A stretch of 6,806 nt of DNA from an uncultured Collinsella sp. Lineage in GTDB: Bacteria > Actinomycetota > Coriobacteriia > Coriobacteriales > Coriobacteriaceae. The stretch is from NCBI GenBank assembly GCA_900548515.1, contig URKU01000100.1, forward strand, positions 1-6,806. Reading direction: 5' to 3'. This document shows, piece by piece, positions 1-5,856 of this stretch. The stretch's first letter is position 1. The number at the start of each line of letters is the position of its first letter. The translations under genes and the position numbers were made by a program. Under the pieces are notes generated by a model. It was not told the origin of the DNA, searched no databases, and saw nothing but the letters and a program-made list of their open reading frames with translations.

Positions 1-39
1 CTTGCCGGAACCGGCGGGGCCGTCGATGGCGACGATCAT
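1..39 (-). CDS. cmk: Cytidylate kinase, N-terminal 13 codons only (partial)
   Basis: The minus strand from 39 reads MIVAIDGPAGSGK and then leaves the window. This is the opening beta-strand and P-loop (GPAGSGK) of (d)CMP kinase, which phosphorylates CMP and dCMP to the diphosphates in the cytosol using ATP. The Walker A lysine is the last visible residue. A Shine-Dalgarno sequence GAAAGGAAG (46-54 on the plus strand) sits 6 nt upstream of the ATG and supports this start. The gene follows rluB after a 68-nt gap in which I see no hairpin or promoter. The order scpA-scpB-rluB-cmk is common in Gram-positive bacteria and backs the call. Other P-loop kinases start similarly, so the identity rests on the motif plus context. 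Confidence 0.85.
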   Translation of the reverse strand, partial: MIVAIDGPAGSGK

Positions 40-107
40 GCAATGCTTCCTTTCGGTGATTAACGTGCTGGTATGGGACGCGGGAGCTGTTTAGGTTGGC
101 GGTCTGC

Positions 108-1037
108 CTAGCCGGTGTAGCGCTCGCGGTAGGTGTTGCGCTTGGGCGCGGAGCCGTGGCTGCCGTGGTGACGCGTGCGTGCCGCGGGCGTGCCCTGGGG
201 CTTGCCGCTGTCGCGCTTGGAGCTGGCCTGCTTAGGCGGGATGCCGCCGGCCTTGAGGATCTGCACCTCGCGGTCGGTGAGCTCTCGCCACGAGCCCTTT
301 GCCACGTCCTTGAGCTCCAGGCCGGCAAAGTTACAGCGATGCAGGCGGATCACGGGATGGTGAATCTTGCCCAGCATGCGCTTGACCTGGTTCTTACGAC
401 CCTCGCGGATGATGACCTCCACGGCGGTGGTGCCGGGCTTGACACCCTGCGGAGCCACGGCCTCGGCCTCGCGTGCGTTAATGACGCGGCAGATTGCCGG
501 CTGGCACAGACCGTCATCGAGCTCGATGCCACGGCGGAGCGGTTCTAGATCGCGGTCGGTCAGCTGTCCGTCCACGAGTGCCTGGTATGTCTTGTAGACG
601 TGCTTGCTGGGGTGCAGTAGGTCCTGCGACAGGTCGCCGTCGGTGGTAAAGAGCAAAAGGCCTGTGGTGTCGCGGTCCAGGCGGCCCACCGGGAATAGTC
701 CCGGAAAGCGGTCGCGGGGGACCAGGTCGGCCACGCAAGGGCGCTCCTGCGGGTCGCTCATGGTGGTGAGGTAGCCGGTCGGCTTGTAGAGCATCAAGTA
801 CACGGCGCCCTGGTTGAGCTTGACGGGCATGCCGTCGACCTCGATGTGATCGTGGTCGACGTCGACCTTGGTGCCCAGCTCGGTCGCGACCTGGCCGTTG
901 ACGGTCACGCGGCCGGCGGTCATCAGGTCCTCCGAGCCGCGGCGGCTCGCCACGCCCGCACGCGCCAAAAAGCGCTGCAGGCGCATGGTGTGCGGATAGA
1001 CGGGCTGGGCGTCGGTTGCGGGTACTGCGTTGCCCAT
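108..1037 (-). CDS. rluB: 23S rRNA pseudouridine synthase, RluB/RsuA family
   Basis: This is a 309-residue cytosolic enzyme that isomerises a uridine in rRNA to pseudouridine. E. coli RluB modifies U2605 of 23S rRNA, but the exact target here is inferred only. An S4 RNA-binding domain covers about residues 18-65 (MRLQRFLARAGVASRR onward). The catalytic domain follows, with GRLDRDTTGLLLF at 118-130, where D121 is the expected catalytic aspartate, and the family motif EGRKNQVKRML at 212-222. Residues about 268-309 form a basic, low-complexity tail (K, R, H, G, S) that probably binds RNA. I chose the ATG at 1037 because GGGGAGA lies 8 nt upstream. The reading frame stays open to 1160, but that would overlap scpB. 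An internal Met at residue 18 aligns with the usual family start but has no clear ribosome binding site. The gene begins 22 nt after the scpB stop. RsuA and RluF are the alternatives; the scpAB neighbourhood favours RluB. Confidence 0.93.
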   Translation of the reverse strand: MGNAVPATDAQPVYPHTMRLQRFLARAGVASRRGSEDLMTAGRVTVNGQVATELGTKVDVDHDHIEVDGMPVKLNQGAVYLMLYKPTGYLTTMSDPQERPCVADLVPRDRFPGLFPVGRLDRDTTGLLLFTTDGDLSQDLLHPSKHVYKTYQALVDGQLTDRDLEPLRRGIELDDGLCQPAICRVINAREAEAVAPQGVKPGTTAVEVIIREGRKNQVKRMLGKIHHPVIRLHRCNFAGLELKDVAKGSWRELTDREVQILKAGGIPPKQASSKRDSGKPQGTPAARTRHHGSHGSAPKRNTYRERYTG

Positions 1038-1045
1038 GGCGCACG

Positions 1046-1054
1046 TCTCCCCTA
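1046..1054 (-). promoter_or_regulatory. Ribosome binding site of rluB
   Basis: The minus strand reads TAGGGGAGA, 8 nt before the ATG at 1037 and just after the scpB stop. It decides the rluB start in favour of 1037 rather than longer in-frame options inside scpB. The same TAGGGGAG string recurs before the M50 peptidase gene. Confidence 0.75.
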
Positions 1055-1059
1055 CTTCG

Positions 1060-1788
1060 TTAGTCCTCGTCATGCAAATCCTCCGAGGTCTCGTCGACGA
1101 CCAGGCTCTCCAAGTTCTCGACTGCCTCAACATCTTCAACATCGGTATCGAGCAGTTCACGCTCTTCGTCCAGGTCCTCGGCCTGCTCCTCGAGCGTGGA
1201 CTGAATACTCCGGCCGCTCAGGCGCTCGCGGATAAACTGACGCGACTGCTCGTCGGGGGCAAACTGCTCCAGGTCGGGCAGGTCTCGGGTGGAGCGCAGA
1301 CCGAACTTTTCCAAGAAGGCGTTGGTCGTGCCGTAGATGATGGCCTGACCGCGCTGGGGGTCGCGGCCGAGCTCTCGCACCAGACCCTTGTCCACGAGCG
1401 ACGCGATGACGCCGTCGGAATTGACGCCGCGGATGCCCTTGACCACCTCGCGCGTCACGGGCTGGTGGTATGCGATGACGGCCAGGGTTTCGAGCGCCGC
1501 CTGCGACAGCTTTTGCGTGTCCCAGCTCAGCACGTAGGCCTCGACCACGTCGTGGTATGCGGGGTGCGTAAACAGGCGCCAGCCGCCGGCGACCTCGCGC
1601 AGCTGAAAGCCGCGGTTGGCCTCCTCGTACTCAACCTTGAGCTCGGCGAGCAGCGACGCGCACTCACCGGGGGCGATATCCAGTGCGCCGGCCAGCGCGG
1701 GCGCACTCACCGGGTCGCTCGACACCAGCAGCAGCGCCTCGAGGGCGCCTTTGAGGCTGTTTGCCTCCAGCGTGGAAAGGGTTGACAT
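1060..1788 (-). CDS. scpB: Segregation and condensation protein B
   Basis: This 242-residue cytosolic protein is the accessory (kite) subunit of the SMC-ScpAB complex, which compacts and segregates the chromosome; it acts as a dimer on the ScpA kleisin. Two winged-helix regions are recognisable. The N-terminal one is at about 8-85. The second carries the family's best-conserved stretch, LSQAALETLAVIAYHQPVTR at 94-113, followed by IRGVNSDGVI (119-128), a GLV..LGR segment (135-142), YGTT..FLEKFGL (152-164) and DLPDL (169-173). Residues about 199-242 are a long acidic tail rich in Glu and Asp; such tails vary between ScpB proteins. The start is supported by AGGAG 8 nt upstream. It lies 11 nt after scpA and is probably translationally coupled to it, which suits two proteins of one complex. 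Confidence 0.96.
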   Translation of the reverse strand: MSTLSTLEANSLKGALEALLLVSSDPVSAPALAGALDIAPGECASLLAELKVEYEEANRGFQLREVAGGWRLFTHPAYHDVVEAYVLSWDTQKLSQAALETLAVIAYHQPVTREVVKGIRGVNSDGVIASLVDKGLVRELGRDPQRGQAIIYGTTNAFLEKFGLRSTRDLPDLEQFAPDEQSRQFIRERLSGRSIQSTLEEQAEDLDEERELLDTDVEDVEAVENLESLVVDETSEDLHDED

Positions 1789-1796
1789 GGTTGCGG

Positions 1797-1802
1797 CTCC
1801 TA
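1797..1802 (-). promoter_or_regulatory. scpB ribosome binding site overlapping the scpA stop codon
   Basis: The minus strand reads TAGGAG: TAG is the scpA stop codon and AGGAG is the scpB Shine-Dalgarno, 8 nt before the scpB ATG. Ribosomes terminating on scpA therefore sit on the scpB initiation signal, an arrangement expected to favour coupled, balanced synthesis of the two condensin subunits. The coupling is an inference. Confidence 0.75.
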
Positions 1803-2609
1803 TTCGGTGAGCTCGGGGCCCTCGCCGGGCACATAGGCCTCGGCGCCCTCGACGCGGTTGATTTGAATGGTTCCAAAGATCTCGTCCTGGCTCAGCGTGA
1901 GCGAGCCGCGCTTGGCGAGCTCAAGCATGGCAAGGAAGGTGACGACGAGCTGCTCGGTGGTGGCATCGCCGTCCAGCAGCTCGCGGAAAGTGCAGGTTTG
2001 GTGCGTCATGGTAAAGCGGTCGACTGAGGCCACGGTCAGGTCGAGCGGCACGCGATGCGGAGCTACGTGCTCGGCCTCCAGCAGGAAGGTCTGTCGCTTG
2101 CCGTCCAGGTCGGCGCAGATGACGGCGAGGCCGCGCAGGGTAATGCCGGCCAGATAGTCGGGCATGAGCCCCAGGAACTCGGGATCGGGGCCGGCCACAC
2201 GCGGGTGCATGCGGCTTTCGGCCTGCATGCGGGCACCGAGGGCCGCAGCCGCACCTTTAAACTGCTTGTAGGCAATCAGGCGCTGGATCAGGACCTCGCG
2301 CAGGGCGTCGCCGTCGAGCGCGCTGAGCTCCTCGAGGTCTTCGTCGAACTCGTCATCGTCATCGACTTTGCGCGGGGCCTCCTGCGGCACCAGAGAGGCG
2401 GCCTTGATGTCCAAAAGGGTTGCCGCGACCAGCAAAAAGTCGCTCGCCACGTCCAGGTCCAGCGCCTCGATGCGCTCGGCCTCGGCAAGGTACTGCTCGG
2501 CCACCTCGCTGATGGAGATGGCACCGATATCTACTTTTTGGCGGGTTACCAGCTGCAGCAGCAGGTCGAACGGTCCGCTGTAGACCTGCGTCGACACGCG
2601 ATACGACAT
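1800..2609 (-). CDS. scpA: Segregation and condensation protein A (kleisin)
   Basis: This 269-residue protein is the kleisin that bridges the heads of an SMC dimer and recruits ScpB. The N-terminal SMC-binding helical part begins with the family signature GPFDLLLQLV (12-21) and VDIGAISISEVAEQYL (26-41). FLLVAATLLDIKAASLVP at 58-74 is the second hallmark. A short acidic stretch (DDDDEFDEDLEE, 83-94) marks the start of the middle ScpB-binding region. The C-terminal winged helix carries FLAMLELAKRGSLTLSQDEI (225-244). Length is normal for the family. The ATG at 2609 has a near-perfect Shine-Dalgarno AAAGGAGGT 5 nt upstream, stronger than the others in this train. It follows the M50 peptidase gene after 84 nt and leads directly into scpB. 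Confidence 0.96.
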   Translation of the reverse strand: MSYRVSTQVYSGPFDLLLQLVTRQKVDIGAISISEVAEQYLAEAERIEALDLDVASDFLLVAATLLDIKAASLVPQEAPRKVDDDDEFDEDLEELSALDGDALREVLIQRLIAYKQFKGAAAALGARMQAESRMHPRVAGPDPEFLGLMPDYLAGITLRGLAVICADLDGKRQTFLLEAEHVAPHRVPLDLTVASVDRFTMTHQTCTFRELLDGDATTEQLVVTFLAMLELAKRGSLTLSQDEIFGTIQINRVEGAEAYVPGEGPELTE

Positions 2610-2614
2610 CTTCG

Positions 2615-2642
2615 ACCTCCTTTGACGGCGCCTTCGCGGCGC
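2615..2642 (-). promoter_or_regulatory. Strong scpA ribosome binding site with adjacent small hairpin
   Basis: AAAGGAGGT (2615-2623) is the scpA Shine-Dalgarno. Four bases further upstream a 5-bp perfect stem GCGCC/GGCGC (2628-2632 with 2638-2642) closes a five-base loop, GCGAA on the transcript strand. The stem does not include the Shine-Dalgarno, so it may leave the site exposed or stabilise the mRNA. The ribosome binding site is firm; a role for the hairpin is a guess. Confidence 0.5.
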
Positions 2643-2659
2643 GGTTTGGGTGCATGCTG

Positions 2660-2678
2660 CGACCGTTTTGCACGGTCG
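2660..2678 (-). other. 7-bp perfect inverted repeat between M50 peptidase gene and scpA
   Basis: CGACCGT (2660-2666) pairs perfectly with ACGGTCG (2672-2678) around a five-base loop. It lies 15 nt after the peptidase stop codon and 50 nt before the scpA start, in the only sizeable gap inside the operon before rluB. No T-run follows on either strand, so it is not a typical intrinsic terminator. It could be an mRNA processing or stabilising hairpin, or a protein-binding palindrome; nothing in the sequence decides. Confidence 0.4.
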
Positions 2679-2693
2679 ACCTGTAAGTTTACC

Positions 2694-3377
2694 TTAGATG
2701 CTGGCGATTGCGAAGTTGAGCAGCTGCTCAGCAAGCGGATACACGGTAACGTCGAAATAGCGGCCGATCACGTCGATGCCGGTCCACATGGGCAGCAGGT
2801 ACAGCACTAGGATGAGGATGGGCATAGCGTATTGCTGCAGACGATAATAGTTGTTGAGAGCCTTGCCTTTAAGGAACGGCACAATGATCGACGAGCCATC
2901 GAGCGGCGGAATCGGGATGAGGTTAAAGAACGCGAGCGACAGATTGACCACGATAAACGTGGCGCCGAAGTTCATGATTTGGGACGCCACGGCAAAGGAC
3001 ATGCTGGTGTAGAGGTTGCCGTACGTTGCGTGCATGAGGGCGGCCGCGAGGCATGCGAGTGCAATGTTCGATGCGGGGCCGGCCACGCTCACCAGGACCT
3101 CGTCGCGCTTTGGGTGCTTGAGGTTGTTGAGGTAGACGGGCACGGGCTTGGCGAAGGCAAACACCGGGCCTCCGGCGGCGAGCATGAGCAGCGGCAGGAG
3201 AATGGTGCCAAACGGGTCGATGTGGTTGAGCGGGTTGAGCGAGACACGACCGCGCGATCGGGCCGTCTTATCGCCGAGTGCCCAGGCCGCGGCGGCGTGC
3301 GCACTCTCGTGGATGACGATGCCCACAATGACGGCGACGGCGCTCGCGAGCAGGTTCATGATGTAGCTGCTGGACAT
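2694..3377 (-). CDS. Site-2 protease family membrane metalloprotease (M50-like)
   Basis: This 227-residue polytopic membrane protein is predicted to be a zinc peptidase that cuts substrates within or near the membrane. HESAH at 23-27 is the HExxH zinc site with E24 as the catalytic base. NLIPIPPLDG at 152-161 supplies the third ligand, D160. The stretch GRVSLNPLNHIDPFGT (43-58) and the VAGPASN segment (98-104) are typical of the compact bacterial S2P-like group. About five or six hydrophobic segments are visible, and there is no PDZ domain, unlike RseP. The substrate is unknown. The start is supported by AGGGGAG 4 nt upstream. Its neighbours are a small membrane protein just upstream and scpA downstream; the pairing of this peptidase type with scpAB recurs in Gram-positive genomes and may reflect only co-transcription. 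Confidence 0.9.
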   Translation of the reverse strand: MSSSYIMNLLASAVAVIVGIVIHESAHAAAAWALGDKTARSRGRVSLNPLNHIDPFGTILLPLLMLAAGGPVFAFAKPVPVYLNNLKHPKRDEVLVSVAGPASNIALACLAAALMHATYGNLYTSMSFAVASQIMNFGATFIVVNLSLAFFNLIPIPPLDGSSIIVPFLKGKALNNYYRLQQYAMPILILVLYLLPMWTGIDVIGRYFDVTVYPLAEQLLNFAIASI

Positions 3378-3381
3378 GGCG

Positions 3382-3389
3382 CTCCCCTA
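3382..3389 (-). promoter_or_regulatory. M50 peptidase ribosome binding site overlapping upstream stop codon
   Basis: The minus strand reads TAGGGGAG, in which TAG is the stop codon of the 98-residue membrane protein and AGGGGAG is the Shine-Dalgarno for the ATG at 3377. This is the same stop-within-Shine-Dalgarno design as at the scpA/scpB junction. Confidence 0.7.
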
Positions 3390-3683
3390 GCGGACGCGGC
3401 GCGAGGCGCGCGTGAGCAGGTAGTCAGCCACAAACAGGATGACGGCCACGATGGCGTAATCCAAGCGGAACACGCCGCCAAAGGGCGAGGTGATGACGCC
3501 GTAGCCGGCGATGGCGCTCGGCAGCGCGCGCGAGAGCTCGACGACAAAGCCGACGATCTGCAGCTTGGCTGTGAGTCCACTAAAGCACAGCAGCACGGTC
3601 ATCGCGCTCATAAAGATGCCGCAAACGCGGCAGGCGATGGCGATGATGCTCATCGCCACGGCAGCGGCCTTACGAGAGTTCAC
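3387..3683 (-). CDS. Small hypothetical membrane protein with GTG start
   Basis: I do not recognise a family for this 98-residue protein. The first in-frame ATG (3803) would begin deep inside the ABC-F gene. The better start is GTG at 3683, with GAGGAGA (3690-3696) 6 nt upstream, giving a product that begins MNSRKAAAVAMSII. It overlaps the end of the ABC-F gene by 14 nt. Hydrophobic stretches at about 9-35, 42-60 and 75-91 suggest two or three membrane helices. The positively charged start (R4, K5) and the basic C-terminal end TRASRRVR (91-98) would favour both ends being cytosolic if there are two helices. Codon use resembles the neighbours. Its position between ABC-F and the M50 peptidase, with tight coupling to both, argues that it is a real gene. 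Function unknown. Confidence 0.72.
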   Translation of the reverse strand: MNSRKAAAVAMSIIAIACRVCGIFMSAMTVLLCFSGLTAKLQIVGFVVELSRALPSAIAGYGVITSPFGGVFRLDYAIVAVILFVADYLLTRASRRVR

Positions 3684-5703
3684 GCGCGGTCTCCTCTTCG
3701 ATCTGGGTGGAAAGCTCGAGCCATTCGTCCTCGAGCTTGGGCAGCTCTTGCTTAAGGCCGTTATATTCCCCCAGCGCGGCGTTGAACTTGTCCTGATCGG
3801 CATAAAGCTCTTCGTTCGCCATCAATTCCATAAGCTCGTCATAGCGGGCGCGCTTTTTGTCGAGCTCCGTCTCGATCTTCTTGAGCTGGTTACGCACGCC
3901 CTTGAGTTTTTTGTTGAGCGCTGCGCGGGCCTGAGCCTCGGCGCGCTTCTGCTCCTTGGTCTTTTTGCCCTCGGCAGGCTTGGAAGCGGCGGTGGGCGCA
4001 TCGGGCTGGGCCGCGGTGACCTTGGTGGACTTGGCCGTGCCCGGCGCGCTCTCCCCTGCCGCCTCGGCGGCGGCGCGGGCTGCGAGGTCCTCGCGCTTGT
4101 AGAGGTAGTAGTCGTAGTCGCCGTCATAGACCGTGACCTTGCCGTCGCGGATGTCGATCACGCGGTTGGCCACGGCGCGTACCAGGTGCTCGTCATGGCT
4201 GATCAGCACGATGGTGCCGGGAAAGTTTTGCAGGGCGTTCTCGAGCATGTCCACCGAGTCGATGTCAAGGTGGTTGGTGGGTTCGTCCAGGCACAGGAGC
4301 GCCTCGGGCGCCACGAGCATCTTGGCCAGGGCTAGACGGGCCTTCTCGCCGCCGGAGAGGACGCGGACCTGCTTTTCGATGGAATCGTTGTCGCTAAACA
4401 GGAAGGCGCCCAGCAGGCTGCGCTGCTGCGGCACGGTCCACTTGGGCGTAACGGTGTCGATCTCTTGCAGGACGGTGTTGGATTCGGTCATGCCCTCGAG
4501 TGCGTGCTGGGCGTAGTAGGCCACGCCCACGTTGGTGCCCAGGTCGCGCGTGCCGGTAGTGGGCGGTTCCAGGCCGGCGAGGATCTTCATGAGCGTGGAC
4601 TTGCCGGCGCCGTTGGGGCCGACGAGCGCCACGTGCTCGCCGCGGTAAAGCTTTAGGTCGATGTCGCTGTAGATGTGCTTGTCGCCGTAGGACTTGGATA
4701 CACCCTCCAGGCCCACGACCATGTCGCCGGAGCGCGGCGGGTCGGGGAACTTAAAGTCGATGTGCTTGTGGCCCTCGGGCAGGATGACGAGCTCCTTTTT
4801 GATCTGCTCGATCTTGCGGATGCGCTCCTGCGCCTGGGCGGCCTTGGTGGGCTTGTAGCGGAACTTGTCGACGAAGACCTGCATATGGGCGATGTCGCGC
4901 TCCTGGGCGGCGCGCTTGGCGCGCATCTGTTCCAGGTTGTCCTCGCGCTGCTTGAGGTAGCTGCTGTAGTTGCCGGTGTAGGTGGTAACGCGACGGTTTT
5001 CGAGAGCAGCGACGTGGTCGACGCAGGCGTCCATGAAGGCGCGGTCGTGGCTGACGATGAGGACGGCGCCGTCGTAGTTGGCGATAAAGCCGCGCAGCCA
5101 CTGGACGCTTTCGAGGTCCAGGTGGTTGGTGGGTTCGTCCAGAAGCAGCAGGTCGGGATGACGTAGGAAGAGCTTTGCCAGCGCGATACGCATCTGCCAG
5201 CCGCCCGAGAACTCGGAGCACGGGCGCTCAAAGTCGGTGACCTTAAAGCCCAGGCCGGATAGGATTTTGCGGGCGTTGCTCTCGAGCTCGTAGCCGCCCA
5301 GGTGCTCAAAGCGATCCTGGACCTGGCCGTATTCGTTCAATAGGGCATCGACGTCCTTGCCCTGCTCAGAGAGCTCGGTGATCTGGGCCTGCAGCTCGTT
5401 GGCGCGCTCGCCCATGCGGCGGATTTCCTTGGCGGCGGCCATGACCTCTGCGAGGATGGTGGTGTCCTTGTGTTCAAGGTTAGTTTCCTGCTCGAGGTAG
5501 CCCACCTGACAGTCCTTGGCGTACTGGACTTGGCCGGTGTCGGGGCTGTCGATGCCCATGATGATTTTGAGCATGGTGGTTTTGCCGGCGCCGTTGGGGC
5601 CCACGAGCGCGAAGCGCTCGCCGGGGTTGATCTGGAAGGACGCGCCGCTAAAGAGGACGCGCGTGCCGAAGCTTTTTTCGATCTTGTCGACCAGGAGGAT
5701 CAT
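3670..5703 (-). CDS. ABC-F family ATP-binding protein (YdiF/Uup-like translation factor)
   Basis: This 677-residue soluble protein has two ATP-binding cassettes and no membrane domain, the ABC-F layout. Family members bind the ribosomal E site and regulate or rescue translation; some protect against antibiotics. Cassette 1: Walker A GPNGAGKTT (35-43), signature FSGGWQ (165-170), Walker B LLLLDEPTNHLD (185-196, catalytic E190), switch His H219. The inter-domain linker, about 240-325, is rich in charged helical residues and matches the tRNA-interaction motif region. Cassette 2: GPNGAGKST (362-370), LSGGEK (449-454), LLCLDEPTNHLD (469-480, E474), H503. An Ala/Pro/Lys-rich spacer (about 540-590) leads to a C-terminal coiled coil (about 590-673) like that of Uup. 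Both ATP sites look intact. The ATG at 5703 has only a weak AAAGGCGG site 4 nt upstream. It heads the operon. The N-terminus and length resemble Bacillus YdiF; nothing here points specifically to a resistance subtype. Confidence 0.93.
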   Translation of the reverse strand: MILLVDKIEKSFGTRVLFSGASFQINPGERFALVGPNGAGKTTMLKIIMGIDSPDTGQVQYAKDCQVGYLEQETNLEHKDTTILAEVMAAAKEIRRMGERANELQAQITELSEQGKDVDALLNEYGQVQDRFEHLGGYELESNARKILSGLGFKVTDFERPCSEFSGGWQMRIALAKLFLRHPDLLLLDEPTNHLDLESVQWLRGFIANYDGAVLIVSHDRAFMDACVDHVAALENRRVTTYTGNYSSYLKQREDNLEQMRAKRAAQERDIAHMQVFVDKFRYKPTKAAQAQERIRKIEQIKKELVILPEGHKHIDFKFPDPPRSGDMVVGLEGVSKSYGDKHIYSDIDLKLYRGEHVALVGPNGAGKSTLMKILAGLEPPTTGTRDLGTNVGVAYYAQHALEGMTESNTVLQEIDTVTPKWTVPQQRSLLGAFLFSDNDSIEKQVRVLSGGEKARLALAKMLVAPEALLCLDEPTNHLDIDSVDMLENALQNFPGTIVLISHDEHLVRAVANRVIDIRDGKVTVYDGDYDYYLYKREDLAARAAAEAAGESAPGTAKSTKVTAAQPDAPTAASKPAEGKKTKEQKRAEAQARAALNKKLKGVRNQLKKIETELDKKRARYDELMELMANEELYADQDKFNAALGEYNGLKQELPKLEDEWLELSTQIEEETARELS
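4268..5142. repeat. Two 23-bp direct repeat copies in the ABC-F gene (4268-4290 and 5120-5142)
   Basis: The bases encoding the Walker B segment LDEPTNHLD are identical over 23 bp in the two cassettes, at 4268-4290 and 5120-5142. A second near-identical pair covers the Walker A code: 4601-4629 and 5582-5610, 28 of 29 positions the same. The pairs reflect the duplicated ABC domain; exact nucleotide identity in only these motif blocks suggests constraint or local gene conversion. Recombination between copies would delete roughly 0.85-1 kb. Confidence 0.8.
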
Positions 5704-5749
5704 GGTGCCGCCTTTGACCTTGTGTTCCTATATGAAAAGACGATATGAG
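5704..5749 (-). promoter_or_regulatory. AT-rich leader of the ABC-F operon, possible promoter region
   Basis: This stretch is visibly richer in A and T than the surroundings, as expected for the operon's promoter and 5' leader. On the minus strand a CATATA hexamer (5729-5734) could serve as a -10 element, but the bases 16 nt upstream of it (TGGCTT) are a poor -35. ATATGA occurs twice on the plus strand, at 5730-5735 and 5743-5748. The weak ABC-F ribosome binding site AAAGGCGG is at 5708-5715. A promoter is expected here from position, since the divergent element begins just beyond, but the motif evidence is weak. Confidence 0.3.
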
Positions 5750-5852
5750 AAAGCCATTTGGGTTGCCTCCCCCGCGGCGCAGCTTCTTTCCGCGGGCTCG
5801 GGATGCCACAATGGGCTTTGAGTATCGGCCCGTGCGGTAGCCCTTACCGCAC
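5750..5852 (+). ncRNA. Candidate IS110 bridge RNA region
   Basis: In the IS110 group, a bridge RNA encoded in the left end upstream of the transposase guides recombination by pairing with target and donor DNA (established for IS621). Here the leader shows nested complementarity on the plus strand: an imperfect outer stem AAAGCCATTTG (5750-5760) with CAATGGGCTTT (5809-5819), one bulge; inside it a perfect 7-bp stem CCCGCGG/CCGCGGG (5771-5777 with 5790-5796, 12-nt loop); and then a perfect 8-bp hairpin at 5832-5852. The region is shorter than the 177-nt IS621 RNA, so the true RNA may reach into the transposase gene or start further left. No guide could be assigned. The structure is read by eye, not computed. 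Confidence 0.4.
5832..5852 (+). other. Perfect 8-bp hairpin upstream of the transposase
   Basis: GTGCGGTA (5832-5839) is perfectly complementary to TACCGCAC (5845-5852) around the five-base loop GCCCT. It ends 5 nt before the transposase Shine-Dalgarno. No T-run follows, so it is not a terminator. It is best explained as part of the element's structured RNA or as a control element on the transposase mRNA. Confidence 0.65.
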
Positions 5853-5856
5853 CTGC

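Noticed and set aside
1038..1160. Longer rluB form starting at 1160
   Set aside because: It would overlap the end of scpB by about 100 bp; the extra residues do not resemble family members, and the ATG at 1037 has a good ribosome binding site.
1030..1785. A 251-codon plus-strand reading frame opposite scpB
   Set aside because: It mirrors the scpB coding frame on the opposite strand, has no family features or ribosome binding site, and scpB is certain.
2660..2678. Intrinsic terminator after the M50 peptidase gene
   Set aside because: The stem is good, but no T-run follows on either strand.
2832..3755. A 307-codon plus-strand reading frame opposite the M50 peptidase and small membrane protein
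   Set aside because: Composition is His/Arg/Asp/Glu-rich with no motif; it is the complement of the peptidase codons.
3800..4080. Possible frameshift or fusion at the ABC-F C-terminal extension
   Set aside because: The frame is continuous, the spacer and coiled coil match known Uup-like C-terminal domains, and composition is in line with the rest of the gene.
3511..4335. A 274-codon plus-strand frame with hydrophobic Leu/Gly-rich stretches opposite the ABC-F C-terminus
   Set aside because: The hydrophobic runs are the antisense of the charged, Ala/Lys-rich coiled-coil codons of ABC-F; there is no start signal.
5714..5749. Plus-strand promoter with TTGACC (5714-5719) as -35 for the transposase
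   Set aside because: No acceptable -10 lies 16-18 nt downstream; the nearest TATGAG or ATATGA is too far away, so the match is probably chance.
5771..5796. CCCGCGG/CCGCGGG pair as terminal inverted repeats of the insertion sequence
   Set aside because: Both arms lie on the same side of the transposase and only 12 nt apart, so they make a hairpin, not element ends.
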